NCBI GenBank assembly: GCA_937920555.1
Contig: CAKZTM010000006.1
Location: forward strand, 1 to 64,000
Direction: 5' to 3'
Length of the DNA stretch: 64,000 nucleotides
Source: an uncultured Paracoccaceae bacterium
GTDB taxonomy: Bacteria; Pseudomonadota; Alphaproteobacteria; Rhodobacterales; Rhodobacteraceae
Made by a program: the position numbers and the translations under genes. Positions 43,646-52,359 of this stretch are shown in pieces. Under the pieces are notes generated by a model. That model did no database searches, was not told the DNA's origin, and saw only the letters and a list, made by a program, of their open reading frames with translations. Position 1 is the stretch's first letter, and the number at the start of each line of letters is the position of its first letter.

Positions 43646-45007
43646 ATGAACCATCTAACCAAGGGGCTTTCGGGCCGTTTAATGCTGACAAGCGCGCTCG
43701 GATTGAGCTTGCTGGCCGCATCAGCAAGCGCGGATACGATCCGCTTCTGGACCACCGAAGAGCAGCCCGAGCGGGTCGCAATCCAACAGGCGATTGCCGA
43801 CGAATTCAAAGCCGCCAGCGGCCACACGGTAGAGATCATTCCCGTCACCGAATCTGAATACGGCACCCGCGCCACGGCAGCATTTGCCGCAGGCGATCTG
43901 CCCGACATCATCTACCACCCGCTGCAATATGCGCTGCCTTGGGCAGAGGCCGGCATTCTCGACACCGATGCGGCAACCGAGATTGTCGAAGAGCTTGGCA
44001 TGGGCACCTTTGCCGCAGGCCCTCTGTCATTGGCGGCCTATGATGGCGGCGTGACATCCGTGCCCGTGGATGGCTGGACCCAAATGGTCGTCTACCGCAA
44101 GGATTTGTTTGACGCCGAAGGTCTAGAGGCCCCCAATTCTTACGCCAATGTGCTGGCCGCTCTTGAGAAGCTGCACAATCCGCCTGAGATGTACGGCTTT
44201 GTGGCCGCCACCAAGGTCGATGAAAACTTCATGAGCCAAGTGTTGGAACATGTGTTCCTCGCCAATGGCGTATCCCCGGTTGGCCCGGATGGGTTCAAGC
44301 CGCTTGAAGTTGGCCCGACCACCGAAGTTCTGGACTTCTACAAAGCGATCTCCAAAGCCTCGCCTCCGGGTGAACTTTACTGGAAGCAATCGCGCGAGCT
44401 TTATTTCGCGGGACAAGCAGCCATGATCATCTGGTCGCCTTTCATCCTTGATGAGCTGGCCGGTCTGCGCGACAGCGCCCCGCCCACAATCACCGATGAT
44501 CCAACCTCCAGCGAGCTGGCCTCCAAAACCGGCGTTGTCACCAACTTCTCCGGTCCGTCAAATCCAGCCGGTGCCGCTTGGGGCGATGTGCGCTATTTCG
44601 GGATCACACCCGATGCCAATACTGATGTGGCCGCGGAGTTCGTGAAATTCTCCATGGATCAGGGCTACACGCACACGCTTTCCATCGCTCCTGAGGGTAA
44701 ATTCCCAGTGCGCAAGGGCACGGCCGATGAGCCTGCCAAGTTCACTGAGGCATGGTCAAAACTTGACGTGGGTGTAGACCGCAAAGCGCCTTTGGGTGAT
44801 CTTTATGCCGCCGACATGATCGCCGAGATCGTGGGCGGCCTGGAGGTCGCACAGCGTTGGGGCGTGGCCGAGGGGCAGCTCTCATTGGCCTCCAAGATCA
44901 TCAACTCTCAGGCCATCAACCGCATTGTGCGCCAGTTCATCGACGATGAGATCGATGCAGCCGCCGCCGTTGCGGCTATGAACGAAGAGCTTGCCGCTGT
45001 AAACTAA
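43646..45007 (+). CDS. ABC transporter sugar-binding protein (family 1)
   Basis: Periplasmic receptor of a CUT1-type importer. The signal peptide ends about residue 29 (LSLLAASASA), then IRFWTTEEQPERVAIQQAIADEF, typical of the family. VPVDGWTQMVVYRKDLFDAEGLEAPNSY is the conserved hinge region. Length is 453 aa. GGGAGGG precedes the ATG. The GH63-type hydrolase in the same operon points to an alpha-glycoside compatible solute such as glucosylglycerate or glucosylglycerol (inference). A GC-rich hairpin follows the gene. Confidence 0.92.
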   Translation: MNHLTKGLSGRLMLTSALGLSLLAASASADTIRFWTTEEQPERVAIQQAIADEFKAASGHTVEIIPVTESEYGTRATAAFAAGDLPDIIYHPLQYALPWAEAGILDTDAATEIVEELGMGTFAAGPLSLAAYDGGVTSVPVDGWTQMVVYRKDLFDAEGLEAPNSYANVLAALEKLHNPPEMYGFVAATKVDENFMSQVLEHVFLANGVSPVGPDGFKPLEVGPTTEVLDFYKAISKASPPGELYWKQSRELYFAGQAAMIIWSPFILDELAGLRDSAPPTITDDPTSSELASKTGVVTNFSGPSNPAGAAWGDVRYFGITPDANTDVAAEFVKFSMDQGYTHTLSIAPEGKFPVRKGTADEPAKFTEAWSKLDVGVDRKAPLGDLYAADMIAEIVGGLEVAQRWGVAEGQLSLASKIINSQAINRIVRQFIDDEIDAAAAVAAMNEELAAVN

Positions 45008-45023
45008 ACGGCACATGCACTTG

Positions 45024-45046
45024 GGTGGCGGGCCCGTCCCGCCACC
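45024..45046 (+). terminator. GC-rich hairpin after the sugar-binding protein gene
   Basis: Perfect 9-bp arms GGTGGCGGG / CCCGCCACC with loop CCCGT, no T-run. It is probably an intercistronic hairpin that raises the amount of binding protein relative to the permeases. Confidence 0.65.
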
Positions 45047-45076
45047 AGACCCCAAACTCGCATCCGAGACATATAC

Positions 45077-46309
45077 ATGACGTCTGCCATGCCACCCTCG
45101 GGCCGCGGAGCCCTCGCCAAACGCGAAGCCCGGCTGGCGTGGAACCTGCTTTTTCCAACCATCGCAATCGTCAGCCTTGTCATCATCCTGCCCCTGCTCG
45201 CGATCTTCTGGATCAGCGTCAAACCGGTGGGACTGGCCGATTTGCGCCCGGTCGCCCCGATCGTGAAAGAAAGCCTGCGCGGCAGTGACGGCGAATTGCG
45301 CATTGAGTACCGCGTGCGCAACTCCTCGCAAAGCAAAGCCGTCGGCGGCGTCAGCTTCTCCGACACATTCCCCGACACTGTCGTGCCCCGCGACATCCCC
45401 GCGCCGTGCACATTCACCGCCCCCGCCCTTACTTGCGATTTTGGCACCATCGAGGGCGGCTATAACGAGCGCCTGCGCATCCCGCTTGCAACCGATCTGG
45501 ACAAAGACACCGCCGAGGACACGCTGGAAGGCACCGCGCCGCGCGTCACCGGATCGGGCGACAACATCCTGACCAACACCACCTTCACCCTCGACAATTT
45601 CCGCCGCATCTTTGACAGCAAAGAGTTTGGCGCAGTGCTGTGGGCCACAGTGTTCTATACGGTCGTGGGCACCATCGGCGCGCTTGTGGTGGGCCTCTTT
45701 GCCGCACTCCTGTTGAACAAGAGTTTTCGCGGCAAGGGCCTCTTGCGCGGACTTTATCTCTTCCCATATGTCTCGCCGATCATCGCGGTGGCCTTCACAT
45801 GGGTCACACTCTTTGATCCGTTCTCAGGCTCGCTCAACGCGCTTCTGATCCAAATGGGTGTGACGCAAGGCCCGATCAACTTCTTTGGCCAACGCCCGCA
45901 AGCGCTGATTATGGTCACCGTGTTTGAAATCTGGCGCTACTTCCCGCTGTCATTCCTGTTCATCCTTGCCCGCATGCAATCCATCGATACCGACATGTAC
46001 GAGGCGGCCGACATGGACGGCGCCTCCCCGTTTCAGAAATTCTGGTATCTCAGCCTGCCCATGCTCCTTGGCATCCTGTCGGTGCTGTTCCTGCTGCGCT
46101 TCATCTGGACGTTCAACAAATTCGACGACATCTTCCTGCTTACAGGCGGCAATGCGGGCACCCGAACCCTGACCGTCAATGTCTACGAACAAGCCTTCGC
46201 AATCTCCAATATAGGCGCAGGAGCCGCCGTGGCCGTGGTGATCTTCGCCGTCCTTTTGTGCTTTAGCTTTTTGTTCCTGAAATACATCTCGCAGGAGGAA
46301 GGACTGTGA
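45077..46309 (+). CDS. MalF-type ABC sugar permease with DUF11/Ig-like periplasmic insertion
   Basis: Membrane subunit of the CUT1 importer. TM1 is at about 25-48. It is followed not by the usual short loop but by about 120 extra residues: 72-140 form a beta-rich segment with the DUF11-like pattern (YRVRNSSQSKAVGGVSFSDTFP, then Cys111 and Cys120, then LTCDFGTIEGG). The standard permease resumes at LDNFRRIF (173), with five further TM segments and the EAA loop EAADMDGASPFQKFWYLSLP. Length is 410 aa against about 300 for the family. The MalG-type gene overlaps it by 4 nt. Confidence 0.9.
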   Translation: MTSAMPPSGRGALAKREARLAWNLLFPTIAIVSLVIILPLLAIFWISVKPVGLADLRPVAPIVKESLRGSDGELRIEYRVRNSSQSKAVGGVSFSDTFPDTVVPRDIPAPCTFTAPALTCDFGTIEGGYNERLRIPLATDLDKDTAEDTLEGTAPRVTGSGDNILTNTTFTLDNFRRIFDSKEFGAVLWATVFYTVVGTIGALVVGLFAALLLNKSFRGKGLLRGLYLFPYVSPIIAVAFTWVTLFDPFSGSLNALLIQMGVTQGPINFFGQRPQALIMVTVFEIWRYFPLSFLFILARMQSIDTDMYEAADMDGASPFQKFWYLSLPMLLGILSVLFLLRFIWTFNKFDDIFLLTGGNAGTRTLTVNVYEQAFAISNIGAGAAVAVVIFAVLLCFSFLFLKYISQEEGL

Positions 46310-47511
46310 AACGCGGCACAATCACCGGCCCCGTCATCAGCGCCCTGTGGATGGTCGTGCTCAGCATCACCGTGGCCGTCACCATGTCCTTTGCCACCGG
46401 CGACCCGGTCCGCCCGCATATGCTCCTGAGCCTCGCCTGGGGGGCGGCCATCGGCCTCGTCCTCGCCCACCGCCGCCAGGATATCGCAGGCGAGACCATC
46501 GGCGCATTGGCCCTGACGGCGGCAATCCTACTGGGCTTTGGCCCGCTGGCCTTCGGCCAAGCCGCCACGATCTGGACCAAAATCATCGCCGCCCTCGCCC
46601 TGTCAGGCATCTTCGCATGGTCCACCCATGTGATCCTCAAAGACATGCCCAAAGGCCCCCTCACCCGCCACGAGTTCGAGGGCGCCGTGATCCGCTTTCT
46701 AACCGGCACAGGCTATATTATCTTCACCGCCGCCGTGCTGATCCCGTTTTACGTGATGGTCATGACCTCGCTGAAATCGCAACAAGCCCTGCTGCAAAAC
46801 CCGCTGGACTTCTCCATTGACCTCAGCCGGGGCATCGACCTGTTCCGCTCCTATATCGAACTCTTTCGCGACTTCAATTTCGGCACCTACCTGTGGACCA
46901 GCTTTTATGTCTCTGTGTTCACCGTCGCCATCACACTGCTGTTTTCCGTCCCCGGTGCCTACGCCGTGGCCCGCCTGCGCTTCAAAGGCCGCGCCGCCTT
47001 TTCCCGCTCGATCCTGCTGATTTACATGGTGCCGATGATCGTGTTGGCCCTGCCGATCTATATCGCCTTTTCCATGACCGGCCTGCGCAATACCATTCCC
47101 GGCCTGATCATGATCTACCCGGTCACCACCATCCCGGTCGCACTCTATATGCTGCAAGGCTATTTTCGCGGCCTGCCCGTCGAAGTCGAAGAAGCCGGCC
47201 TGATGGACGGGCTGACCCGCCTGCAAGTGATCCGCAAAATCACCCTGCCCCTGTCCCTGCCCGCCATGGTGTCGGTCTCGCTATACGTGTTCATGATCGC
47301 ATGGAACGAGTTTCTCTTGGCCTTCATGCTTTTGGATGACCCCTCCAAATTCACCCTGACACGCGGGGTCACCATGCTGAATTCCTCCGAGATCCCGCGC
47401 CAACACCTGATGGCAGGCGCGGTCATTGCCACAATCCCGATCATGGTCCTGTTTTTGGGACTGGAGCGCTTTATGACCAAGGGCCTCACCGCAGGCTCCG
47501 TTAAAGGATGA
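46306..47511 (+). CDS. MalG-type ABC sugar permease with extra N-terminal membrane segments
   Basis: Second membrane subunit. The standard part (about residues 130-401) has six TM segments and the EAA loop EVEEAGLMDGLTRLQVIRKITLPLSLP. It is preceded by about 125 residues with roughly four additional hydrophobic segments (for instance ALWMVVLSITVAVTMSF and IIAALALSGIFAWSTHVIL) not found in ordinary MalG proteins of about 280 aa. The start is GTG at 46306 in GTGA, with AGGAGGAAGG upstream, so the long form is translated. It overlaps the hydrolase gene. Confidence 0.9.
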   Translation: MKRGTITGPVISALWMVVLSITVAVTMSFATGDPVRPHMLLSLAWGAAIGLVLAHRRQDIAGETIGALALTAAILLGFGPLAFGQAATIWTKIIAALALSGIFAWSTHVILKDMPKGPLTRHEFEGAVIRFLTGTGYIIFTAAVLIPFYVMVMTSLKSQQALLQNPLDFSIDLSRGIDLFRSYIELFRDFNFGTYLWTSFYVSVFTVAITLLFSVPGAYAVARLRFKGRAAFSRSILLIYMVPMIVLALPIYIAFSMTGLRNTIPGLIMIYPVTTIPVALYMLQGYFRGLPVEVEEAGLMDGLTRLQVIRKITLPLSLPAMVSVSLYVFMIAWNEFLLAFMLLDDPSKFTLTRGVTMLNSSEIPRQHLMAGAVIATIPIMVLFLGLERFMTKGLTAGSVKG

Positions 47512-48764
47512 GTATGAACACCCAAGACCTAGATCAGGCCGCCCGCGATATTTTGGCACGCAATGACAAAGGCAGCTACACCATTCCCACAGAGGGGCTC
47601 TATCCCTACCAGTGGAATTGGGACAGCGCCTTTGCCGCCATGGGGTTTGCCCAATTTAACCCAGACCGCGCTTGGACTGAGATTGATACGCTGTTTTCCG
47701 GCCAATGGGATAACGGCATGGTGCCCCATATTCTGTTCCACCGCCCCGATCCCGGCTATTTCCCCGGCCCCGATGTGTGGTCCGGCGTGGGCCCGATCCC
47801 GTCCTCTGGCATCAGCCAACCGCCCATTGCCGCGACCATGGCCAAGCTGGTCTTTGGCAAAGACCCTGACATGGGCGCAAAACGCATGAGCCCCCTCTTT
47901 GACCGCTTCGTCGCATGGCACCAATGGTTCATGGAGTGGCGGCTGGACAACGGGGCCGTGTGCATCACCCACCCATGGGAGGCAGGCCGCGATAACGCGC
48001 CGGACTGGGACATCGGCATGCGCGCCATCAATCCGGTGGGCGTGGGCGACTATACCCGCCGCGATACCGCCCATGTGGACGGCTCCATGCGCCCGACCAA
48101 ATGGGACTATGACCGCTACCTGTGGCTGGTGCAGCGCGGCGCGCGCCTCAAGTGGGATGAGGCCGCAATGATCCAGGATGCCCCCTTCCGGGTGGCCGAT
48201 CCGACCATGACCTTCACGCTGCTGCGCGCCAATCGCGATCTGGCAGCCCTCGGGCGTGCCTTGGGCCGGGACGTTACCCAGATCGAGGGCTGGATCACAA
48301 CCCTTGAGGCTGGCGCCGACACCCTGTGGAACCCGACCATCGAAAGCTATGACGGACGCGATGTGCCAACCGGCGAATGGGCCAATTCGATCTCCAACGC
48401 CTCGTTTTTGTGCTGGTATGCGGGTCTGCCGGCCGCGGCCATGAAACCTCGGCTCAAAAGCGTGATGGCAGGGCTCACATACGGCGTGCCGTCGCTTGAC
48501 CCCAACGATCCGCGCTTTGATGCCAAACGCTACTGGCGCGGGCCGGTTTGGGGGATCATGAATATGCTGATCGGACTGGGCATGGACGAACAGGGCATGG
48601 CCGAGGGTCAGGAACTGCGCCGCACCACAGCCGATCTGATCGCCGAGCACGGATTTTCGGAATATTTCGACCCCACCGACGGATCACCAGCGGGCGGGAA
48701 ATCCTTCACATGGACGGCGGCCGTTTGGCTGGGCTGGGCGTCCCCCAACGCAAGGCAGGCATAA
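47508..48764 (+). CDS. GH63-type glycoside hydrolase, glucosylglycerate/mannosylglycerate hydrolase-like
   Basis: Cytosolic inverting hydrolase of an (alpha/alpha)6 barrel. The family landmarks are [17 protein letters not shown] near the N-terminus, [15 protein letters not shown] with the probable general-acid Asp, [12 protein letters not shown], and the C-terminal [23 protein letters not shown] with the probable base Glu. No signal peptide, so the substrate is imported intact by the neighbouring ABC system. Length is 418 aa, as for mannosylglycerate hydrolases. ATG at 47508 overlaps the permease stop; ATG at 47514 is better spaced from AAAGG. Confidence 0.85.
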   Translation: MSMNTQDLDQAARDILARNDKGSYTIPTEGLYPYQWNWDSAFAAMGFAQFNPDRAWTEIDTLFSGQWDNGMVPHILFHRPDPGYFPGPDVWSGVGPIPSSGISQPPIAATMAKLVFGKDPDMGAKRMSPLFDRFVAWHQWFMEWRLDNGAVCITHPWEAGRDNAPDWDIGMRAINPVGVGDYTRRDTAHVDGSMRPTKWDYDRYLWLVQRGARLKWDEAAMIQDAPFRVADPTMTFTLLRANRDLAALGRALGRDVTQIEGWITTLEAGADTLWNPTIESYDGRDVPTGEWANSISNASFLCWYAGLPAAAMKPRLKSVMAGLTYGVPSLDPNDPRFDAKRYWRGPVWGIMNMLIGLGMDEQGMAEGQELRRTTADLIAEHGFSEYFDPTDGSPAGGKSFTWTAAVWLGWASPNARQA

Positions 48765-49816
48765 TGGGCGCCATTACCCTCAAAGCAGTCGAGAAATGGT
48801 TCGACGATGTGCAGGTTATCAAAGGCGTCGATCTGACTATCAGCAACGGCGAATTTGTGGTCTTCGTGGGCCCCTCGGGCTGCGGCAAATCCACGCTTTT
48901 GCGCATGATCGGCGGGCTAGAGGACATCTCGCGCGGCGGTATCGAAATCGACGGCCAAGACATGACCGACCAGCCGCCCTCCAAACGCGGCCTGTCCATG
49001 GTGTTCCAATCCTACGCCCTCTACCCGCACATGTCCGTGCGCGACAATATGGGCTTTTCGCTCAAAACCGCAGGTGCCCCCAAGGCCGAGATCGCCGCCA
49101 AAGTGAACGCGGCGGCCGACACCCTGAAGCTGACCGATTATCTGGACCGCCGCCCCAAGGACTTGTCGGGGGGGCAGCGCCAAAGGGTCGCCATTGGCCG
49201 CTCGATTGTGCGCGACCCGACCGCGTTCTTGTTTGATGAGCCGCTCTCCAATCTCGATGCCGCCCTCAGGGTGGAGATGCGCCACGAGATCTCCAAACTC
49301 CACCAAGCCCTCACCGCCACCATGATCTACGTCACCCATGATCAGGTAGAGGCGATGACACTCGCCGACCGTATCGTGGTGCTGGACGCAGGCCGTATCA
49401 TCCAGGTGGGCACCCCGCGCGAGCTTTATAACGCACCGGCCAACACTTTCGTGGCCCAATTCATCGGCAGCCCCAAAATGAATGTGGCCCCGTGCACGGT
49501 CGCAGATCGCCAATTCACCCTGCCCAAAGGTCACCCATCCCCCTACCCGCGCACCAATACCACCGCCACTCAAATGGGCATCCGTCCCGAACACATCACC
49601 ATCGGCCAGCCGGGCACAGGCCAATGCGATGGCCGCGTTGATGTGGTGGAATATCTGGGCGCCGACACATTCCTGCTCTTTGATTGCGCCGATGCAGGCC
49701 AAATTTCCGTGCGCGTCCCCGGCGAGACCACATTAAAGCCCGGCCAAACCGCAGGGCTGCATTTTGACCCGGCCCAAAGCCACTTCTTTGATGCAAACGG
49801 AAACGCGGTCGCCTAA
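48764..49816 (+). CDS. ABC transporter ATP-binding protein, UgpC/MsmK type
   Basis: Energises the importer encoded upstream. Walker [10 protein letters not shown] is at 36-44; [14 protein letters not shown] and [15 protein letters not shown] follow, then a TOBE-type C-terminal domain. The ATG at 48764 shares one base with the hydrolase stop codon (TAATG), which fixes the start; the frame is open further upstream inside the hydrolase gene. Length is 350 aa. Its stop overlaps that of the convergent SMP-30 gene by 4 nt. Confidence 0.94.
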   Translation: MGAITLKAVEKWFDDVQVIKGVDLTISNGEFVVFVGPSGCGKSTLLRMIGGLEDISRGGIEIDGQDMTDQPPSKRGLSMVFQSYALYPHMSVRDNMGFSLKTAGAPKAEIAAKVNAAADTLKLTDYLDRRPKDLSGGQRQRVAIGRSIVRDPTAFLFDEPLSNLDAALRVEMRHEISKLHQALTATMIYVTHDQVEAMTLADRIVVLDAGRIIQVGTPRELYNAPANTFVAQFIGSPKMNVAPCTVADRQFTLPKGHPSPYPRTNTTATQMGIRPEHITIGQPGTGQCDGRVDVVEYLGADTFLLFDCADAGQISVRVPGETTLKPGQTAGLHFDPAQSHFFDANGNAVA

Positions 49817-50709
49817 GGCATCTGCACACCGCGACGATTGAGCGACACCCGGTACACCGACGTGGTACCGGTGATGAAAAGCTGATGCTTACCGCGCCCG
49901 CCAAAACAAACATTACTGACCAACTCAGGCACCAAAATCTTGCCCATCAAATGCCCGTCCGGGGCAATGCAATGCACCCCGTCCGCCGCCGAGGACCAAA
50001 CATTCCCGTCCTCATCCACCCGGATCCCATCGGCACAACCGGGTGCTATCACATGAAACACATCACCCCCCGACAAACCACGATCCGTCACATCAAACGC
50101 CCGAATGTGCTGAGGATCATCCGAATGCATGCGCCCGGTATCGGCCATGTAAAGCCGCGCCTCATCGGGGGAAAACGCCAACCCGTTGGGACAATTCCCA
50201 TCACCAACCATAACCTCCATCACACCGGTATCCCCATCAACCCGGTACAGATTGCACGGCAATTCCTGCTCGGCCTTGAACCCCTCATAATTGGTGCGGA
50301 TCCCGTAATGAGGGTCCGTAAACCAGATCGAGCCGTCCGACTTGACCACCACATCATTGGGGGAGTTTAACCGCTTGCCCTCAAACTGGTCGGCAATCAC
50401 CGTGATGGTCCCGTCATGCTCAGTCCGGCTGACACGCCGCGCCCCGTGCTCACATGACACCAACCGCCCCTGAAGATCACGCGTGTGCCCGTTGGCGTAA
50501 TTGGACGGCGCACGGTAGGTGCTCACCCCCGCATCCGGGGTCCACCGCATGATCTTGTTGTTGGGAATGTCGGAAAATAACAAACAATTGGCATCGCCAA
50601 ACCAAACCGGCCCCTCAACCCAGTCAAACCCGGTTGCGATCTGCTTCACAGGCGCGTTGCCCATCACAAAACTGCCAAAAACCGGATCAATAACTTCGAA
50701 AAAAGACAT
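49813..50709 (-). CDS. SMP-30/gluconolactonase family protein
   Basis: Six-bladed beta-propeller metal-dependent lactonase. Metal-site residues are visible: Glu32 in WVEGPVW, Asn in [18 protein letters not shown], Asn in [12 protein letters not shown] and Asp in [13 protein letters not shown]. The ATG at 50709 (MSFFEVIDP) is chosen because the propeller begins there; the frame runs on 110 codons upstream without family resemblance. Length is 298 aa. It is convergent with the sugar ABC operon, so it may hydrolyse a sugar lactone from the same substrate (inference). Confidence 0.9.
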   Translation of the reverse strand: MSFFEVIDPVFGSFVMGNAPVKQIATGFDWVEGPVWFGDANCLLFSDIPNNKIMRWTPDAGVSTYRAPSNYANGHTRDLQGRLVSCEHGARRVSRTEHDGTITVIADQFEGKRLNSPNDVVVKSDGSIWFTDPHYGIRTNYEGFKAEQELPCNLYRVDGDTGVMEVMVGDGNCPNGLAFSPDEARLYMADTGRMHSDDPQHIRAFDVTDRGLSGGDVFHVIAPGCADGIRVDEDGNVWSSAADGVHCIAPDGHLMGKILVPELVSNVCFGGRGKHQLFITGTTSVYRVSLNRRGVQMP

Positions 50710-50841
50710 GTGCGTTCCATCCCTTAGAGTTGTGCAGGCCGTGGGCTTACTGATAGCATCCCGGCAGCAAAATACGAAAGCCAAACCTCCGCCGGGCAGA
50801 CAGGGCGCGGCGCAACCTAGACGCAAGCGCAGGTAAGACAG

Positions 50842-51213
50842 ATGGAACCAGATGACAGCATAAATGTTTTGGGCGGACCTTTGGCACTTTGCAGCACCCG
50901 GCCCGTGACCGGGTATTTTCGCGACGGCCATTGCAACACATGCGCCGCCGATCAGGGCTCCCATACGGTGTGCGCGGTAATGACAGCGGAGTTTCTGGCC
51001 TTCTCCAAATATGTCGGCAATGACCTCAGCACGCCGCATCCGGAATTTGGCTTCGAGGGCCTGACCGCAGGCGATAGCTGGTGCTTATGCGCAGGACGCT
51101 TCTTGCAGGCTCATGATGAGGGATGCGCGCCATCGGTTGATTTGGCCGCGACCCATAACCGGGCGCTGGAAATCGTGCCTTTGGAAATTCTGCAAAAATA
51201 CGCCTTGCGCTGA
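50842..51213 (+). CDS. DUF2237 family protein
   Basis: Conserved small cytosolic protein of unknown function. The family pattern is clear: NVLGGPLALCSTRPVTGYFRDG, then CNTCAADQGSHTVCAVMT, FSKYVGNDLSTPHPEFGFEGL and GDSWCLCAGRF. Six or more cysteines are conserved-looking and could bind metal. Length is 123 aa. It is divergent from the SMP-30 gene, whose frame extension upstream overlaps it. Confidence 0.92.
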   Translation: MEPDDSINVLGGPLALCSTRPVTGYFRDGHCNTCAADQGSHTVCAVMTAEFLAFSKYVGNDLSTPHPEFGFEGLTAGDSWCLCAGRFLQAHDEGCAPSVDLAATHNRALEIVPLEILQKYALR

Positions 51214-51292
51214 GGTCTTGGCACTGGGCCCGGCCGGTGCAGGGTTTCGTTAACCTTTGGCACCGTACGGGGCGTTAAACCGCCAAAATCCG

Positions 51293-51343
51293 ACAATTTG
51301 TCATATCGATGTCATACACATGTCATACACTTTGATGACTCCA
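51293..51343 (+). repeat. Iteron-like element, copy B (three GTCATA repeats, 11-bp period)
   Basis: GTCATAT at 51300, GTCATAC at 51311 and GTCATAC at 51322, each 11 bp apart, preceded by GACAA and followed by TTGATGACTCCA, which contains a GANTC site (51337-51341). Spacing and flanks match copy A at 1266-1318 base for base in the conserved parts. It lies between the convergent DUF2237 and sugar transferase genes. Confidence 0.8.
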
Positions 51344-51373
51344 AATTTGGCCGTTTCGCCCTTTATTAATTGG

Positions 51374-51416
51374 GGTTAACGGCGCGCCGCGGTGTTTTTT
51401 GCAAAACCCGTTAACC
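51374..51416. repeat. Inverted repeat GGTTAACGG / CCGTTAACC next to element B
   Basis: 9-bp perfect arms separated by 25 nt that include a CGGCGCGCCG palindrome and a run of six T. A similar GTTAAC dyad lies at 1161-1181, near element A. Confidence 0.55.
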
Positions 51417-51424
51417 TTTTGCAC

Positions 51425-51461
51425 TGCACCATCGGCCCTGTGGGGGGGCCAAATCGGTGCA
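51425..51461 (-). terminator. Hairpin downstream of the sugar transferase gene
   Basis: Arms TGCACC / GGTGCA with a second pairing GGCC / GGCC inside, starting 5 nt after the stop codon on the minus strand. The T-run is weak (TTTT only further on). Confidence 0.5.
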
Positions 51462-51466
51462 AACCC

Positions 51467-52168
51467 CTAAACGCCCTCACCGCGAAACATCACGAAAACG
51501 GTCCGAAACATGATGCAAATATCGGACCATAACGAAACCGATTTTCCGTAGTTATCATCATAGGTCTCGCGCTCGGCAAAGCAGGTGTCGTTGTGACCAT
51601 TGACCTGCCACAAACCGGTAATACCGGGGCGCAAATCGTAATAGGTCCGTCCCGCATAAAGAGGCTCTTGCTCGGGCAAGAACGGACGCGGGCCAACAAG
51701 GCTCATATCGCCTTTAAGCACGCACCAAAGCTGTGGCAACTCGTCAAGGCTTGAGCTGCGCATGAACCGACCCAGACCGGTGATGCGCGGATCGTTCTTG
51801 AGCTTTTGATATTCGTCCCATTCCAAACGCGCCTCGGGGTTGTCGGACAGATAACCCTTCAGCATGTCATCGGCCTGAGGCACCATTGAGCGCAGTTTCC
51901 AACAGGTAAACGGCTTGCCGTCCCGCCCGATGCGGGTCTGGCTGAAAAACGCCGGACCGCCATCACGCCGGATCAAAAGAATAAGAATAAGACAGACCGG
52001 AAGCACCACAGGTGCGGACAAAAGCACAATAACTATGTCCAGCGCACGCTTGAAGTAATCCTCATAAATAGAGATTTCGGGCGCTCCAACCGGCTCAATG
52101 TCGCAAAAATAGGGTGTTTGCACCTTTTGCACGCCAGCGGTTTGGTCAATTCTGGTCCTGTCATACAT
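51467..52168 (-). CDS. Exopolysaccharide sugar transferase, ExoY/WcaJ type (polyprenyl-phosphate hexose-1-phosphate transferase)
   Basis: Starts exopolysaccharide repeat-unit synthesis by moving a sugar phosphate to undecaprenyl phosphate in the inner membrane. It has one membrane segment ([25 protein letters not shown]), then the catalytic domain with [44 protein letters not shown] and [13 protein letters not shown]. Length is 233 aa. The ATG at 52168 has GGGGAG upstream. No glycosyltransferase, polymerase or export gene is near, so it is an isolated copy. Confidence 0.92.
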   Translation of the reverse strand: MYDRTRIDQTAGVQKVQTPYFCDIEPVGAPEISIYEDYFKRALDIVIVLLSAPVVLPVCLILILLIRRDGGPAFFSQTRIGRDGKPFTCWKLRSMVPQADDMLKGYLSDNPEARLEWDEYQKLKNDPRITGLGRFMRSSSLDELPQLWCVLKGDMSLVGPRPFLPEQEPLYAGRTYYDLRPGITGLWQVNGHNDTCFAERETYDDNYGKSVSLWSDICIMFRTVFVMFRGEGV

Positions 52169-52261
52169 AGTCTTGTCTCCCCTTTGGATCGGGATGCTCA
52201 AAGGCATGTCGCAGCGCGCGACGTTCCAAAACGTTAAGCTATGGTGAGGGGCCCCAAAACT

Positions 52262-52307
52262 AACAAATCAAAATCCCGGTTAAGCGCGTTTTAAGGCGCA
52301 ACCGGGA
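52262..52307 (-). terminator. Rho-independent terminator of the minus-strand four-gene operon
   Basis: On the minus strand: ATCCCGGTT-GCGC, loop, GCGC-TTAACCGGGAT, followed by TTTTGATTTG. It lies 53 nt after the stop codon of the endonuclease/phosphatase gene. Confidence 0.75.
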
Positions 52308-52359
52308 TCAGTAAAAGGGGAATACCGCCGGAAACGCGTCAGATTCGGTGACGTTGACG

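Noticed and set aside
49813..51039. Long form of the SMP-30 protein (408 codons)
   Set aside because: The extra N-terminal 110 codons overlap the convincing DUF2237 gene on the other strand and show no family resemblance; the start at 50709 fits the propeller.
51214..51466. CtrA-type sites (TTAA-N7-TTAA) among the many TTAA motifs
   Set aside because: The closest pair (TTAATTGGGGTTAA) has a 6-nt spacer, so it does not fit the consensus.
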